From positions 13,071,214-13,135,213 of the forward strand of contig NC_045143.1 of assembly GCF_008831285.2 (NCBI RefSeq): a DNA stretch of 64,000 nucleotides, given 5' to 3'. Positions within the stretch are counted from its first letter, which is position 1; each line of letters starts with the position of its first letter. This document shows positions 36,840 to 49,450 of the stretch, in pieces. Below the pieces are notes generated by a model that had not been told where the DNA came from, made no database searches, and saw nothing but the letters and a program-made list of their open reading frames with translations. This DNA comes from Nymphaea colorata. Taxonomy: Eukaryota; Streptophyta; Magnoliopsida; Nymphaeales; Nymphaeaceae. The translations under genes were made by a program, and so were the position numbers.

Positions 36840-39800
36840 TAGTCCTTCTAGTGCACAAAAGACGATCAGATGTGTCTATGCGGCTACCATGGAGGAACTA
36901 CACAATCTAATTGAAGGTACATTACTTGTTTGTTCTCACATTCCTAAAGTGTTGTTTGATGTAGGGGCGACTCATTCTTTCATATCTAGTCAATTTGCTA
37001 CTTCACTACAAGCGTTGGATATGATGATACCATATGTCTTGAAAGTGGTCACTCAAGATTCCAGTATCTACCTGATGTTGATGTAGAGATCCATCAACAT
37101 CATTTGCCTGTGCAGTTGGTGATCATAAGTCATAGTGGGTTCAATGTTATTATGAGCATAGATTGGCTATATATGCATTATGCCAATGTAGATTGTAAAA
37201 AGAAGCAAATACGATTGCTGACTCATGAGATGTAGCCAATGGAATTCTAAGCTTGAAAAGTCAGTCAAACTGGTGGTAAGATAATGGTGTATGCACTAAA
37301 GGCTAAACAGTTGTTAGAGAAGGGGAGTGTTACATTCTTTGTCAACCTGTTGACTAGTGAGACTGAGCCGGTGAAGTTAGAGGATGTTGCCATTGTAAGT
37401 GATGTGTTTCTTAAAGAGTTATCGAGTTTACCTTCAACACGAGAAGTGGAATTCAAGATAGAGTTGTTACCTGGGATAGCTCTTATTTCTAAGGCACCAT
37501 ATTGTATTGCACTAGTAGAGTTAGAAAATTTGAAGAAGAAATTACAAGAGCTCTTAGATAAGGGATTCATTTGACCCATTGTGTCACCTTGAAGAGCACT
37601 CATGTTGTTTGTTAAGAAAGGATGGAACAATGCCCTTGTGTATAGATTACCTCATGTTGAATCAAGTCACTATCAAGAGAAAGTATCCGCTTTCTAGAAT
37701 TAAAGACTTATTTGATCAATTCAAGAATGCAAAGGTATTCTCCAAGATTTATATGGGGACAAGTTATCATCAACTTTTGATATGGGAGGAAGATATTGCT
37801 AGGACTACCTTTCGAACTAGGTATGGGCACTATGAATTCAAGGTCATGTCTTTTTGGTTGACCAATGCTCTTGCAGCATTTATAGACCTCATGAATAGGG
37901 TTTTCCAAGATTACTTGGATCTATTTGTTATTCTTTTTGTTATTTTGGTGTACTCAGATAGTGAGGCAGAACATATAGATCATTTAAGAAGTGTGTTGGG
38001 CAATTTGCATAATCATAAGTTATATGTCAAGTACTCGAAATGTGAATTTTGGTTAGAGAAAGTCAACTTTGTTGGTCATGTGATCTTGAAAGATGGAGTT
38101 TCTATAGATCCAGTTAAGGTGTCGACAGTACAGGACTGGAGGATGCCACACATCATAACTAAAGTTAGAAGCTTTTTGGGATTGGCAAAGTAGCATCACA
38201 GGTTTATATAAGACTTTTTGAAAATAGTTACACACATGGCTAAGCTATTAAGAAAAAGAGTAAAGTTTGTTTTGAATAGAGAGTGCAAAAAAAATTTCCA
38301 AACTCTGAAGGACAAGCTTACCACTGCACCTATTTTGATGCTTACATCGGGTAATTCTATATTTGTAGTGTACACCAATGCATCGAGAATTGACTATGGT
38401 TGTGTATTAATGGAACATGGTTATGTATTGGCTTATGTGTCTAGATAGTTGAAGATACATGAGAAACATTATCTCACTCATGATTTGGAATTGGGAGCGG
38501 TAGTATTTGCACTGAAGATATAGAGACACTATCTCTATGGGGTAGTGTTTGAGGTGTTTGCAGATAACAGGGCATTGAAATACATATTCTCCCAAAATGA
38601 TCTCAATCTGAGGCAAAGAAGATAGATTGAGTACTTAAAAAATTATAATTTCAAAATATCATATCATTCAGAAAAAACGAATGTGGTGGCTAATGCTTTG
38701 AGCAGACATGCTAAGGCAACGATATGCAGTATGATTAATCACTCTTGAACATTGTTCCAAGATGTGATAGCATGGCAGTCTCACCTATGTGACGAGAAGA
38801 AAGCAACAACGACTACCTTGATACGATATCCTTTGTTGGAGGAGCTTATAATGAAGCAAACGAATGATCTTGATTTTTTTTAAAAAATAGAAGAAAGTAA
38901 GAATACAGATTCTCCTTGGTATCAAGATAAAGACAGTTCATTGTGGCTTCAACAAAGATTATGGGTCCCTGGCGATGAAGGAGTGAAGTGTCAATTGCTT
39001 GATGAAGCTCGTAAATCCAAATTTTCCATACACCCTAGCAGTGCAAAGATGTTCCAGGATATGAAACAAAATCATTGGTGGTTTGGAATGAAGCATGAAA
39101 TTGTAGAATATGTAGCAAAATGCTTAGTTTGTCAGTGGGTGAAAGTATAACATCAACGGTTAGGAGGCTTGTTGCAGAGAATAAGTATTCCAGTGTGGAA
39201 ATGAAAGAACATTATGATAGATTTTGTGGTTGGTTTGCCACACACCAGGAGACAACATGATGCCATATGGGTGATTCTTGATCGACTTAAGAAGTCTGCT
39301 CATTTTCTACCAATCAAAATCAATCAGTCATTGAAAAGTCATATATATTGACGAGATAGTGAGATTGTAGGAAGTGCCAAAGTCAATTATTACAGATCGA
39401 GATCCACGTTTTACCTCTAGGTTTTGGGGCCAATTGCAAAAGACATTGACTACCAAACTTAAGCTGAGCACATCGTTCCATCCTCAAATAGATGGGCAAT
39501 CTGAGAGGATCATTCAGACCTTAGATATGTTATGTGCTTGTGTTTTAGTCTGCAAAGGAGAATGAGATAAATATGTCAAATTGGCAGAGTTTGCATATAA
39601 TAACAATTACCACTCTAGTATCGGAATGATACCTTTTGAGGCCTTGTATGGAAGGCCATGCAGATCACCAACTTGTTGGATCGAATTGAGTGATGACAAG
39701 ATTGAAAACCCTTTGGTATTACAGCATTACATTGACCAAGTATAATTGATAATGAAAAGGTCATTGACAGCTCAAAGTAGACAGAAGAGTTAACATAGAG

Positions 39801-40015
39801 AATTGACTTTTGAGGTTGCTCATCATGTGTTCTTGAAAATTTCACCTACTAAAGGCATTTTTCCATTTGGTATTGAAGGAAAATTGAGCCTGAAGTTCAT
39901 TGGACTTTTTGAGATACAGATTGACACTATCACCTAATTTGAGTCATATTCATGACATTTTTCATGTTTTCATGCTTCAAAAGTATGTTTCAGATCTTAC
40001 ACATGTGATTGACTT
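36840..40015 (+). pseudogene. Tekay-type pol pseudogene (PR-RT-RNH-IN)
   Basis: Protease near 36950-36985 reads VLFDVGATHSFIS, where the family has D-(S/T)-G. RT is open at 37579-38193 but has lost its catalytic residues: FSKIY replaces FSKID near 37740, and the segment near 37930 reads [11 protein letters not shown], two residues shorter than the family's F(I/V)DD-containing block, so both Asp of that motif are deleted in frame. RNase H (38218-38700) reads VVYTNAS, with Asn for the first Asp. Integrase keeps a zinc-binding region (38990-39150, ending CLVCQ), [24 protein letters not shown] and [11 protein letters not shown], so D, D and E are present. Stops are scattered throughout. Confidence 0.88.
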
Positions 40016-40019
40016 TTAA

Positions 40020-40208
40020 GGTATTCAGGTGCAATATGACTTGACAATGAAAGAAAAGCCTATTAGAATTGTGGATCAAAAAGAGCAAGTACTTCGCACT
40101 AAAAGAATTCCTCTAGTAAAAGTGGAATAGCAACACCATGGGTTGAAGGAGAGTGCCTGGAAACTCGAGGATGATATGTAAAAGAAGTATTTGCACCTAT
40201 TCTCATAG
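40020..40208 (+). pseudogene. Chromodomain at the C-terminus of the Tekay-type integrase
   Basis: The reading frame gives ...EKPIRIVDQKEQVLRTKR, then IPLVKVEWQHHGLKESAWK and LEDDM, an internal TAA, then KKYLHLFS and a stop at 40206-40208. This is the chromodomain that in intact chromoviruses steers integration towards particular chromatin. The internal stop would remove its last eight residues. Confidence 0.85.
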
Positions 40209-40246
40209 TGAGGTATGATTTAACTTTTGAGGACAAAATTTTATTT

Positions 40247-40259
40247 AAGAAGGGTAGGA
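40247..40259 (+). other. Polypurine tract of the Tekay-type element
   Basis: aagaagggtagga directly before the TG of the 3' LTR. The preceding tttgaggacaaaatttt is the stretch usual at this place in plant chromoviruses. Confidence 0.9.
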
Positions 40260-43200
40260 TGTAACAACTTTCATCTTAGCAGGTCAGGTTGGATCGGGTC
40301 CAGACCCAAAGTCCATGGCATGACGAGGAGCCCGACGCCCTCCCTCCGCCTTTGTTTCCCTCTCGCTGGTTCATGCACGATGCAATGAAGCAAGAGGTGG
40401 AAGGAGTTGCAGCGGTGGCTAAGTTGAACGGCAGTGGCGACGGCGGTGCTCAGGTGAGCCCTCTCGATCTCTCCCTGCCTCTTCTATCTTCTCCTTCTTC
40501 CTCGCACTCTACATGTCTCTGTCCATCCCCCTCTTGTTGTTCTTTGTAGTCTCCCTTTTTGTCCAAGTTCTCTCCCTTCGATCCCTCTCTCCCCCACAAG
40601 CTCTCAGCCCTCGTTAGTTTCTTTCACATTCTCTCTGCTCATTCCCCTCTCTCCCACACTCTCTCACTCTACTGCCAGCCTCTCTCCCTCACAGCGTCTC
40701 TCACTCTCACCATAACTCTTGTGCATCTCGCTTCATTCTCCCCCAACCAAGCACTATCTCTGCATTCCCCCTCTCACCTCTCTCTTTTTTCCATGCCTGA
40801 TTGTTGTCTCTCTCTAACTTGTGCGTGTGTGAAAATCAGCCAAACTATCTCCCGATTGGATGCCTTCTTCTAATAGTAGACCTATCTCTTGATGTCTCTT
40901 TTGCTTATTCTCACTCTAATTGTCTGTTGTTGGTTGGATTGCAGCTTGGAGAACATGTCTTTCCCCTCATAACAATGAAGTGAAAGCGTTCAAGGCGACG
41001 ACAGCAAATAATCTTTGGCATTAGTGCTTAGTCGAGCGGTTGGTGTGGCTGCCAGGAGCACTACAGCATTTAGCACTCTAAGAGTGGGCTGAGTAAGGCC
41101 TAATCGAGCCTAAATTGTCTAATGTTTTCTGTTAGTGCATGTATAATTATTATTTGAGCATGCTGGATTCAAGATTGGATGATTTGGAATGCATGTTCAA
41201 GACTTTACTATTTTGGAGAAGCTCTAGGACTCTTTTGGATGGACGATGAACTATATACATAATCATTTTTTTAGCATGGTGAGGATAATAATTGAAGCGG
41301 TTAGAGAGCATGGTAGAGATTTTGATGACGTTGGGAAGGTTTAGAACCTTTTTAGCGAACTTGTGACGTATGTTATTATTGATGTGCATATTGTGTTACT
41401 GAAAAAGAGTATGTTAGTTGAGAAGCGTAATTGTTGGGAAGTCGCCTCAAATAGGAAAACAAGTGAGAAACATATCGGTGAAAGGTTGAATCAAAAGCTT
41501 GGAGTTTAAATCGTTTGGTCACAATCTCAAAGAGTTGCGAAGAAACCTATTGGAGGCATTATGGGCTAATACTACTTGTCGGCACCCTCTTGAGGTGATG
41601 ACTTACACTTCAATGATCCTATTTCGTGCTTGTTTAGATTTTTAAAGCAAAACGAGTAAAAAACTTATCGCTTGATTATTTTTGCAAGTACACTAGGCAC
41701 GTCGAGTAGACCTTGAGAGACAAGATTTGAAGCTCGAGCTGCTTTTGGTAATTTTGGCAACACATGGCAGGTATGGCAGCATTCCAGCAAATTCCTGCCT
41801 GGGGCCAAAGTTCGAATGCATGCTTTTTCAAGGTCATTGGTTCTTATGATTGTGTTGTGCTGAATGAATGCATGTGTGTGATTGAATAATTATGAGATGA
41901 GTTTTGTTTTAAAAATTTCAACACAATTATATGTGCACGCTAGCAATTATGCTGCTTAAGGCATATTAAATTGGGTATCGAGTCGAGTACCTCCTCAACC
42001 CTAATTGTCTATTAGAAAGCATCCTAAAATAATAATGGCATAGGACAGCTACGAGCCAATCACGGATCAAGACTACTCTCTGTAGTTTGGTTAAGTTTTG
42101 TAATATGTGATTGATATGTTGATTGATTTGAATATTGCAATATTTTTCATGTGCATTGCCGTGGGCATGATGCAATTGAATGAATTTGAATGGTAAATGT
42201 ACCCATAAAGTTATGACGGTAAGCTAAGAGTATTGATTATGTGTAGCCCTCATAGGGAGGTGTCTTGAGGTATGGGTGCACTCATGAAGTGAACCAACCT
42301 CGTGTGCTAACCGGTCATTTGTGAAAGTGTTTCATAATGATAAGTTAATAAAGAATAATGGATGGAAGGCTACTGGGTTATGGCAATGTGTTTGTGAGAC
42401 GTCTCGCCCTCGCCACTGATCTCACCAGGTGCAAGACCCTAGTATATCGTTGTGTGATGTGCTTGGAGCGTTGGGCTACCGCCTTCCCAACCTGGGTGTC
42501 CTAGGGAAGGCTGAGCAACTCTCCTTGAAATTCACACATCCATGAAAGATTGTTGTACTGCTGCAGTTGAACAAATCCGTATCGTTTCGGACCACCATGG
42601 GGGTTGTCTTCTGACTGTAGGTCACCTGTGGTGTGCACGCACTTGTGTTTGCACTCACAGGAGCTGTCAATTCACTAAAGAAAATGTAAATGAAATGATT
42701 GTAAATTAAATGAATGTGAATGAAGTGAATATGCATGAAGTGAATGTGACAATCGAGTGTGTTAATTGTGGTTATTGAGTGGTCTCTATACGTTGTGGAA
42801 TAAGTGAAGGGCTGCCATGGCAAGTTATGACTTCAGGCTACTATCGTGATGTTATAGTGTTTACATTTTGCGTATATATTACATCTCATATTTGAGCCCT
42901 TACCTTAGAGGGCTAGGGATTTATCTAGTTTGTTGTCATACTGTGAAAGCTAAGCTTTCTGTTGTTTACTTTTTCAGGTTTTGGCAGTGAGACAGTAGGT
43001 TGATCAAATTTCTCAACTCACATTCTATTGGAGAGATTTTGGGTCTATTGTAGTGCTGGCTCGTCGTCTTTTGGGTCTCATTGATGTCTTTTTTTTTCGT
43101 TAGACATCAATACTATTGTTTTGGGACATTTTTTCATGTATATCATTGGGAAATATGAAGTGATTTTGTATGAACTGAATTTACTATATAATGAAATGTT

Positions 43201-43309
43201 TCCTCCATTGTCTTTTGATGTGCATAGCTTCCTTTCGTTAGACACCTCGACGTTTTATGTTTTTAACAAAAAAAAAATTACTTGGGGGTAAAAAGGTTGG
43301 GGTGTGACA
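40260..43309 (+). repeat. 3' LTR of the Tekay-type element
   Basis: It runs from tgtaacaactttcatcttag to ggttggggtgtgaca and is colinear with 32438-35450. Small indels differ, for example an extra cttacacttcaatgatccta-like insertion near 41601. It carries an unoccupied TTA at 41132-41134. Confidence 0.95.
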
Positions 43310-44990
43310 AAACATGTTTAAGAACTTGGATAATTTTGGCTGGAATTTAACAAGAATAAAATTAGAAAAGTAGCTAAAAAGAAATCAACAAGCTACCCTA
43401 GAAAGAACTTGCTTAGTTTAAGAAGAAAGAAGTCAACTAACCAATTGGGAAGGTGCCTTCCAAGTTGGTCCTATTTGGCCTATTTTCCAAGGGTGCACCA
43501 GCTAGGTGGGTTCCCTTGGTCTTTTTTTTGATGGTTTAGTTTAATTAGTAATTGGATAATAGTATATAAAAACTACTAATTAACTAACTTAATGAAAACA
43601 AATTAGGATAAGGAACGAGGAATCTTGGTAGGGTGGGTCCACTTAGATGATGTGTCCACTTTTTGGCATCCTATCTAGAACTCACACACTTTTAGAGGGG
43701 AACACTTTTAGAATTCTGGTTTTCAACTAAACAGTCTAAGGAAAGAAACTTCAATATTTTACAATCAATTTTTTGAGAATTTTGTGTCAGATTTCAATTA
43801 CTTGATTTTGATTAAGTTACTTGTCATGTTATTGCAATGCCTATTTTTAGGCATTTTCAAGATCAAAAACCCCCATCCAGCATTAAGGTGTCTATCCAAG
43901 ATTGACATTTCTAAGCCTACAGTGAAGCAGTTTGCTTGATTATTCGTGAATATATTAGTTAGGGATGCATTTTCCTTGATGAGCTTAAACGAGACTGCTT
44001 ATTAATGCTAGGATTTGTTACATTTCTAACTTAATTACAATAGCAAATGATATGTACATAGTCATTTTGTATAACGTTGAAGGTATTGAAGGGGGAGGAC
44101 TACATGGCAAAGACTCTTGAAGACAAATTGTGTACATGTGAATCATGCACTAGAAGATTTCCAACCATGAGCTACAATTTGCTTTAGTTTCTTGTTCTTG
44201 TTTCTTTTGAATTAAAATTATAACTTGTTTGGGTAATGTAATTTTCTTTTTTTTTTTAATTATAAATGAAGTAAGGTACTATCGAACTGAGCATGGGCTC
44301 ATACTCAACTCTTCTCAATTCTTTGTGGGGACTGGGTACTCTTATTTGGTGTGTAGTTTTTGTATCCAGCTTTTTCCTTCTAAAAACATACCAATTTGCT
44401 AAATATTTGATTTAACATTTTTTGCAGTCTACCCTTTTTATGTCAAGATCTATTGTATAGTGGTGAATCAACTGTTATTTGCTAAGATTGCTAATCATGT
44501 CATTGCAGTACTATTTCAATTAATTACTATAGTATTGGAAAGACCTATAAATATGTCAAGTCATGTTTGTAATAACTTCATGTTCTGGTACAACCCTACT
44601 AAGGATAGGACCCTCCCACTTTTATTAGAGAAGATCGGAAAACTTACTGTAAACTATAAAAGCTCCCCACGGACCATAAAACCTATATGGGATAAAAATG
44701 AGGCCACTAAACAAGAGTGTCTTCCAAATAGGAAATTCCTAGAGGAGGGAATTTATTTAAAGCATAGATACTACTATAGTGCTTGGATTGCAATTCAAAA
44801 ATAATATTTTATTTCTCGTGGTTAATAAAATAGGAAAACCAACTTAAACATTCCACCTAGTTGAAAGTAAACCTTCTACTTTTTCTCCATCTCATTTACT
44901 TGAAAATAAAAGATAAGCCTTTGTGCAACATAGAGAGCATTTGAAGGAGTTCCTCAATGAATGAGGCCTCATTTCAAATGCCTTCCATAT
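43310..44990. other. Interval without recognisable genes
   Basis: AT-rich. A run of T at about 44242-44260 could be the poly-A end of the minus-strand LINE that follows, but the intervening 700 bp has no LINE-like coding. A 114-codon open frame at 44460-44804 has no motif I recognise. Confidence 0.4.
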
Positions 44991-45399
44991 GGAAGCAGTA
45001 TAAGACCGGCTTTAAAAAGTTGCCTTTATTACTAGGCACAACAAAAGTTATTTTGTGAAACCTTTTAGAAGTAAGGGAGCAACTAAACTTGAGGATGCAC
45101 TAGTTAACTCAAAATTGTGGTTATCGGGAGTGATCCTTGTTTTCCACCAAAGAGGAAATTTTCTTCCAATGGGTTGGAGCCCATGGTTTCGCCAAGGTGA
45201 TCCCTCTCACATCCTACAAAATGTAGTGTGTCACTCTAGACACCAGTGTTGTCATCTACTTGTGCTGAATGGAGCTTTCTTCCTTCTAAATTATCCCCAT
45301 CACCATAGGAATGAATACCACTTTATAGTTTGGACATTCAACCTCTTCAAACACACTAGACTTCCACTTTTCCATATCCACTTTAAAACTACCTTGGAA

Positions 45400-47300
45400 A
45401 GACTTTGTAGCATTTGAGCTCCTATGAACTTGCAAATGCTATTGGCTAGTTTAAAATGAATGAACATGTGATCAAATGTTTCTTCCTAAATGCAGCAACA
45501 ACTGGCAAGCACATTCACTTTGTTGGTTGTATCTTTAAAACCCCTAGATAAACTAAGTGAAAGCTCAACAAGGAATCATTCTTCCATAAGGTTAATCACC
45601 ATCTTCAAACTGTTTTTTTAATGTGAATAAACTTAAAAGTATCAGCCCCATCAAAAGAATGCACTCCTGCATTGCTCCATACTAACTTGTCCTCTTCATC
45701 CCTTAGATGAATAGATTGTATCACGAGTGCACAAGGTTGATGAGATGTTCACCAGCTCTGCTACAAACTTGAGATTTTTCCCAATGGATATTTCAACTGA
45801 ACCATAATCTGCCCCTGAGAAGATAAAGGAGAGGATGCCCCAGTGCCATGGCTCATCCTAGAACTAGGCACGACTTTTGCTTCCCACTTGCCACTAGACC
45901 AAGTAGCTCACCTCCTCTCATCGCCAAAGTATTCCTCTCTAGGCCCAATAATGCTTGGGATTACTTTTAGAACACCAAAGGTTGAGGTGAATCATATGCT
46001 TACTTCTCATAAAAGTTTGCCCAAGTGCCTGAGGCTAACCAAGCCCAAGAAAGATCACATAAGCCTTATTTAGTACATCGAAGTTCCTCAGACCAATTTC
46101 AGCCCCCCATAGGAAAAGCATAATGTCTCCCAGCTTATAAGAAGCATGTAGTATGGATCTTCCAAGTCACCCCATCAAAAACCTGGCAAATTTTGCTTTG
46201 TCCTTTATCACTAAAAAAAGAATTTTGGAAGCCATGAACCAAAAATTAAATATATGGTAATTCATAGATTGAATTTTGCATATGCATCCTACATATGAAA
46301 AGAGATCGGTACATCTGTCTTTCAAGTGATTAGTGATTTTGTCTATTAACTTTTACCAAAACTTTGTGTTTAATTGGTCACAAAATAAAAGTAGACCAAG
46401 ATATTTTATGGGTAAAAGACCACCTCACACTCAATAAGATGAAATTGCTCACTAAGAAATTGTAGTTGACCTTGAAAGGAACGATCATTGATAAAGCTTC
46501 AAACTCCTATAGGGCTTTTATGAGGTTACGAAAAATCCAATTTTTCATTGCTTTACAGACCATGATAATATCATCGGTATTAAAAAAGCATAAGATTGAG
46601 TATCAAACCCCACTGCTTAAAAGGTTCTTCAGATTATGAGCAAGCATTTTCATTATGATAGTCAAGAGAGGAGTCATTGGGTCACCCTTTTTGAGCTCTC
46701 TATTACATCAAAAGACATCTCCTTCAACCCAATTGACAACCATGGAAAAATAAGTTGTAGAGACACATGTCATAGCTCTTTCAAATCAAGATTGATGAAA
46801 CTCCAAAACTTACATAGCTTTCCATTAACTTGATCATAAGCTTTGGATGAATCCACCTTAAATAACAAAGATGGTCCATTTTGGGTCTCTAGTCTTTTCA
46901 CGAGCAGTAACATTTGGTACTGTACGTACCTTTGGAGAGAAATGTAGTTTGATCATGGCCAATAATTCTAACCAGGATATGATGCACGAGACTGACCATA
47001 ATCTTGGTGATACATTTATGGATGTTGTTACAAAATATAATAGGCCTAAAATTAGTTGTGTTTACTGTCTCTTGAAATTTAAGGATGAGAACTATATGTA
47101 ATATGTTAATCCAAAGAAATCCTTAGTAGCATTGCAAATATTTTTCCTTAAGATATTTCAAAATGATTTATAAAAATCAGTTCAAAACTCACCTGGGTCA
47201 GGTGCCTTGTCACTATACAAGCTAAAAACAACAATGAGTTTTCTTATTTGATAATATAGCAAGGAGCTTGGTGTTCTCGACTGTGGACACAAACCATCTA
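45400..47300 (-). pseudogene. LINE ORF2 reverse transcriptase and zf-RVT pseudogene
   Basis: In reverse complement, SDKAPDPGEF near 47215 corresponds to the RT entry block (usually DKAPGPDGF). Then come LIPKFQETVNTTNFRP, TTFLSKG, VDSSKAYDQVNGKL near 46860-46810, and FNTDDIIMVCKAMKN near 46575, equivalent to the F/YADD catalytic box with Thr in place of Ala. Nearer the 3' end GLRNFDVLNK, EDKLVWSNAGVHSF and NVLASCCCI.EETFDHMF mark the C-terminal domain and zinc-binding RVT region. An open frame at 47471-47827 may be the linker before RT but is not clearly recognisable. Confidence 0.75.
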
Positions 47301-48449
47301 TCCCATAGATGTAACAAAGAAGAATTCTCAATCAGAATTATGGAATTCTTCGAAGTAGACTTTGCACGACTTTTTTATTTGGGAAACATCCTCTCTTCTA
47401 ATCCCAATTATATCAATCACAAATATTCTATTGCTTTGTTGTCAAATCTTGACATTGGAAAGAAAATAATTTAGAAATTATGCCACCTCATAGAGCCTTG
47501 ACTACAAGTATCAAATAGCATCGAAAGAACCAACCTTCCTCCCTCTGAAAGGTTAAACAACTCTTCCTCATTGAGTTTCAAACAAGTCCTCTTATATTTC
47601 AGACTAGAATCTTCATCTTCATGGAGGAAAATTCCCTTCCAAATCCTATATAGAGAAGGTCTATTTGGCATCACCAATATCCATGTTTGAAGACTTCTTA
47701 TTAGAATTTGCTTATCAGAATTTCCTCTAATAACAGTTTGATTCATATCCCTAACTACTCTCTCATCACTAATTGACCTATGGACATTGCCAGCCAAGTC
47801 CATATGAAACTCATCAATACATGTCATTTGGGTCTAGTGATCAACTAGTATAGTCTTGGGACTCCCACTTGCAATGCCCCACCCGAACTCCCCATAACTA
47901 GTGTCATGCTACTTATATTATAGCATTGCTGACAATGGTGAATGCTTTCCTTTGTTTTCACATGGCATTGCTCTTATATGGCCAAGTTTCCCTACTTCAT
48001 GTAGCCCAACCATGTTTTGGGTAGAGACCTCCATACCCCTGGGTAATCGATATGACCTCCAAATTTTCATGTGTTCCTAAAGTTTATGATGAAGGGGCAT
48101 GTTCTCTAGGCCCATCAGTAAGGTGAGACAGGGATACTTTGGTTCAAGGAAATCACAAGGTCCATGTGTTTTGAGCACTCCCCCAAGGTGGAGGGCCCAA
48201 ACTCAATCAAAGAAGCAATTGATTAGGTACCCCTATCTTGTATTTGCATGGGTAGGATCAACTTCATTTTGTTTTCTCTAGTATGATCAGTTGAGAAAGG
48301 ATTCCTTCTGCAGGTTGGCCAAGGGCCATGAGATCTTTCCACAATCAATATTACCAGCTCCATTGTAGTTGTCTCCTCTATATCATGATCCCCCAACACC
48401 TAGAAATATTTTTGGGGGATAATTTAGGTCCATTTTTCCATTGCTTCTT

Positions 48450-49400
48450 CTATGTACTAACCACTTAGACTTATTTCCAACACTCTACTAAAGTTGAAGA
48501 CACATTTTATAAGTTTCTAGTTCTATTATACACTTGCCATCCTCCATCAAGTGCATATAGACATGGCATTTTGAACAAAATTGCACTTTTATATATGACT
48601 TCCTACGATAACACTGCTCCATCACCAACAATGTCAACTACTAAAATTTGAACAAAATTAAGGGGACTTCAATAAATATCCTTGCATATGTGAGGTGCAG
48701 CAATCATCTCGTATACATGTCTATCTCTGTCAGCTCTCCCTTGAGGTCTTTGGAAGTTGCTGTAGAAACCTGTCTATTCCAATGGATGGAAGACAAATTT
48801 TAATGCTGCAGTAACATCAAAACTTTGATATTCCATGCATAGATGCATACTCAGAGTCCAGTGACTTGCCACTAAAGTTTGCCATCCACCCACTAGTGCC
48901 CTCTCTTCAGATAAGGTTAAGTTCATCTTTATTACTGAAAAGTTGCCTCATCCAATAAAGAAGTATTTATGATTCTTAATTTCAAACCAAAGCATCTTTA
49001 ATCCAGCAATGATGTAGGACAACTCCGGCTCACTATACCGCCAACCAAGCATTCAATGGTCATCCAGGAAAAAAGGTGTTTCATCTCCTCTAGGTCTTCA
49101 TTGGGAATAACAATGGTGGGCATGCCTTCCACTATCTTCACTTCAAGGTCGACCCCATTTCCATATCATCATTAGGTTCATGCATAGTAATCTTTGTATA
49201 TGACCTCAAGGGTGGGGCTTACTTGGAAGGATCTGTTGGCCTCTATTGCTACTTTGGTCAATGCCAAAAAGTTGGCAAGATAGGAACACTTGAGCCTATG
49301 GGGCAGTCGTATCAGCTCCTACTACAAGACTCATAAATTCTCCTTCAACAATGCACTAGATGGGAAAGGGAAAAGGAGGAGGATGAAACCCCATAGCAGC
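48450..49400 (-). pseudogene. LINE ORF1 pseudogene (DUF4283 plus zinc-knuckle type)
   Basis: The reverse complement translates in pieces to a DUF4283-like region, then LTYARIFIEVPL and RRKSYIKVQFCSKCHVYMHL. This matches the pattern of plant LINE ORF1, where (Y)ARVC(V/I)E is followed by a strand and then a Cys-rich F-C-x2-C-x3-GH finger. Here the Gly-His of the finger is not preserved (CSKCHVYMHL). Several frameshifts are present. Confidence 0.6.
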
Positions 49401-49450
49401 CCTCATGCAAGCCATCACCAACTCAAGTGTAGAGTACATAGTGTGAAGTT

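Larger units (their letters stand above)
32438..43309 (+). mobile_element. Tekay-type Ty3 chromovirus, full-length but decayed
   Basis: Complete architecture: a 3013-bp 5' LTR (TG...CA), tRNA-Met PBS 4 bp after it, gag, protease, RT, RNase H, integrase and a C-terminal chromodomain, then PPT and a 3050-bp 3' LTR. Flanking 5-mers are aaacc (32433-32437) and aaaca (43310-43314), a target duplication with one mismatch. The very long LTRs and the chromodomain (with KRIPLVKVEW and HGLKESAWKLEDDM) fit the Tekay/Del lineage. Stops in gag and pol and lost catalytic residues make it non-autonomous. The two LTRs show scattered substitutions and small indels, so the insertion is old. Confidence 0.93.
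44995..49450 (-). mobile_element. Decayed L1-type LINE, minus strand
   Basis: The reverse complement reads, 5' to 3', an ORF1 with DUF4283-like and Cys-rich sequence (about 49400-48450), an unassigned part, then RT (about 47270-46400), a zf-RVT-like C-terminus (about 45720-45420) and downstream sequence. This is the order of plant L1-type LINEs. All frames are broken. The 5' and 3' ends are approximate because no target duplication was found. Confidence 0.7.

Noticed and set aside
44460-44804. 114-codon open frame as a host gene
   Set aside because: No recognisable domain, no splice or homology support, in a repeat-rich interval.
47471-47827. 118-codon minus-strand open frame as a separate host gene
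   Set aside because: It lies between the ORF1-like and RT parts of the LINE relic and has no recognised motif. It is more likely part of the LINE.
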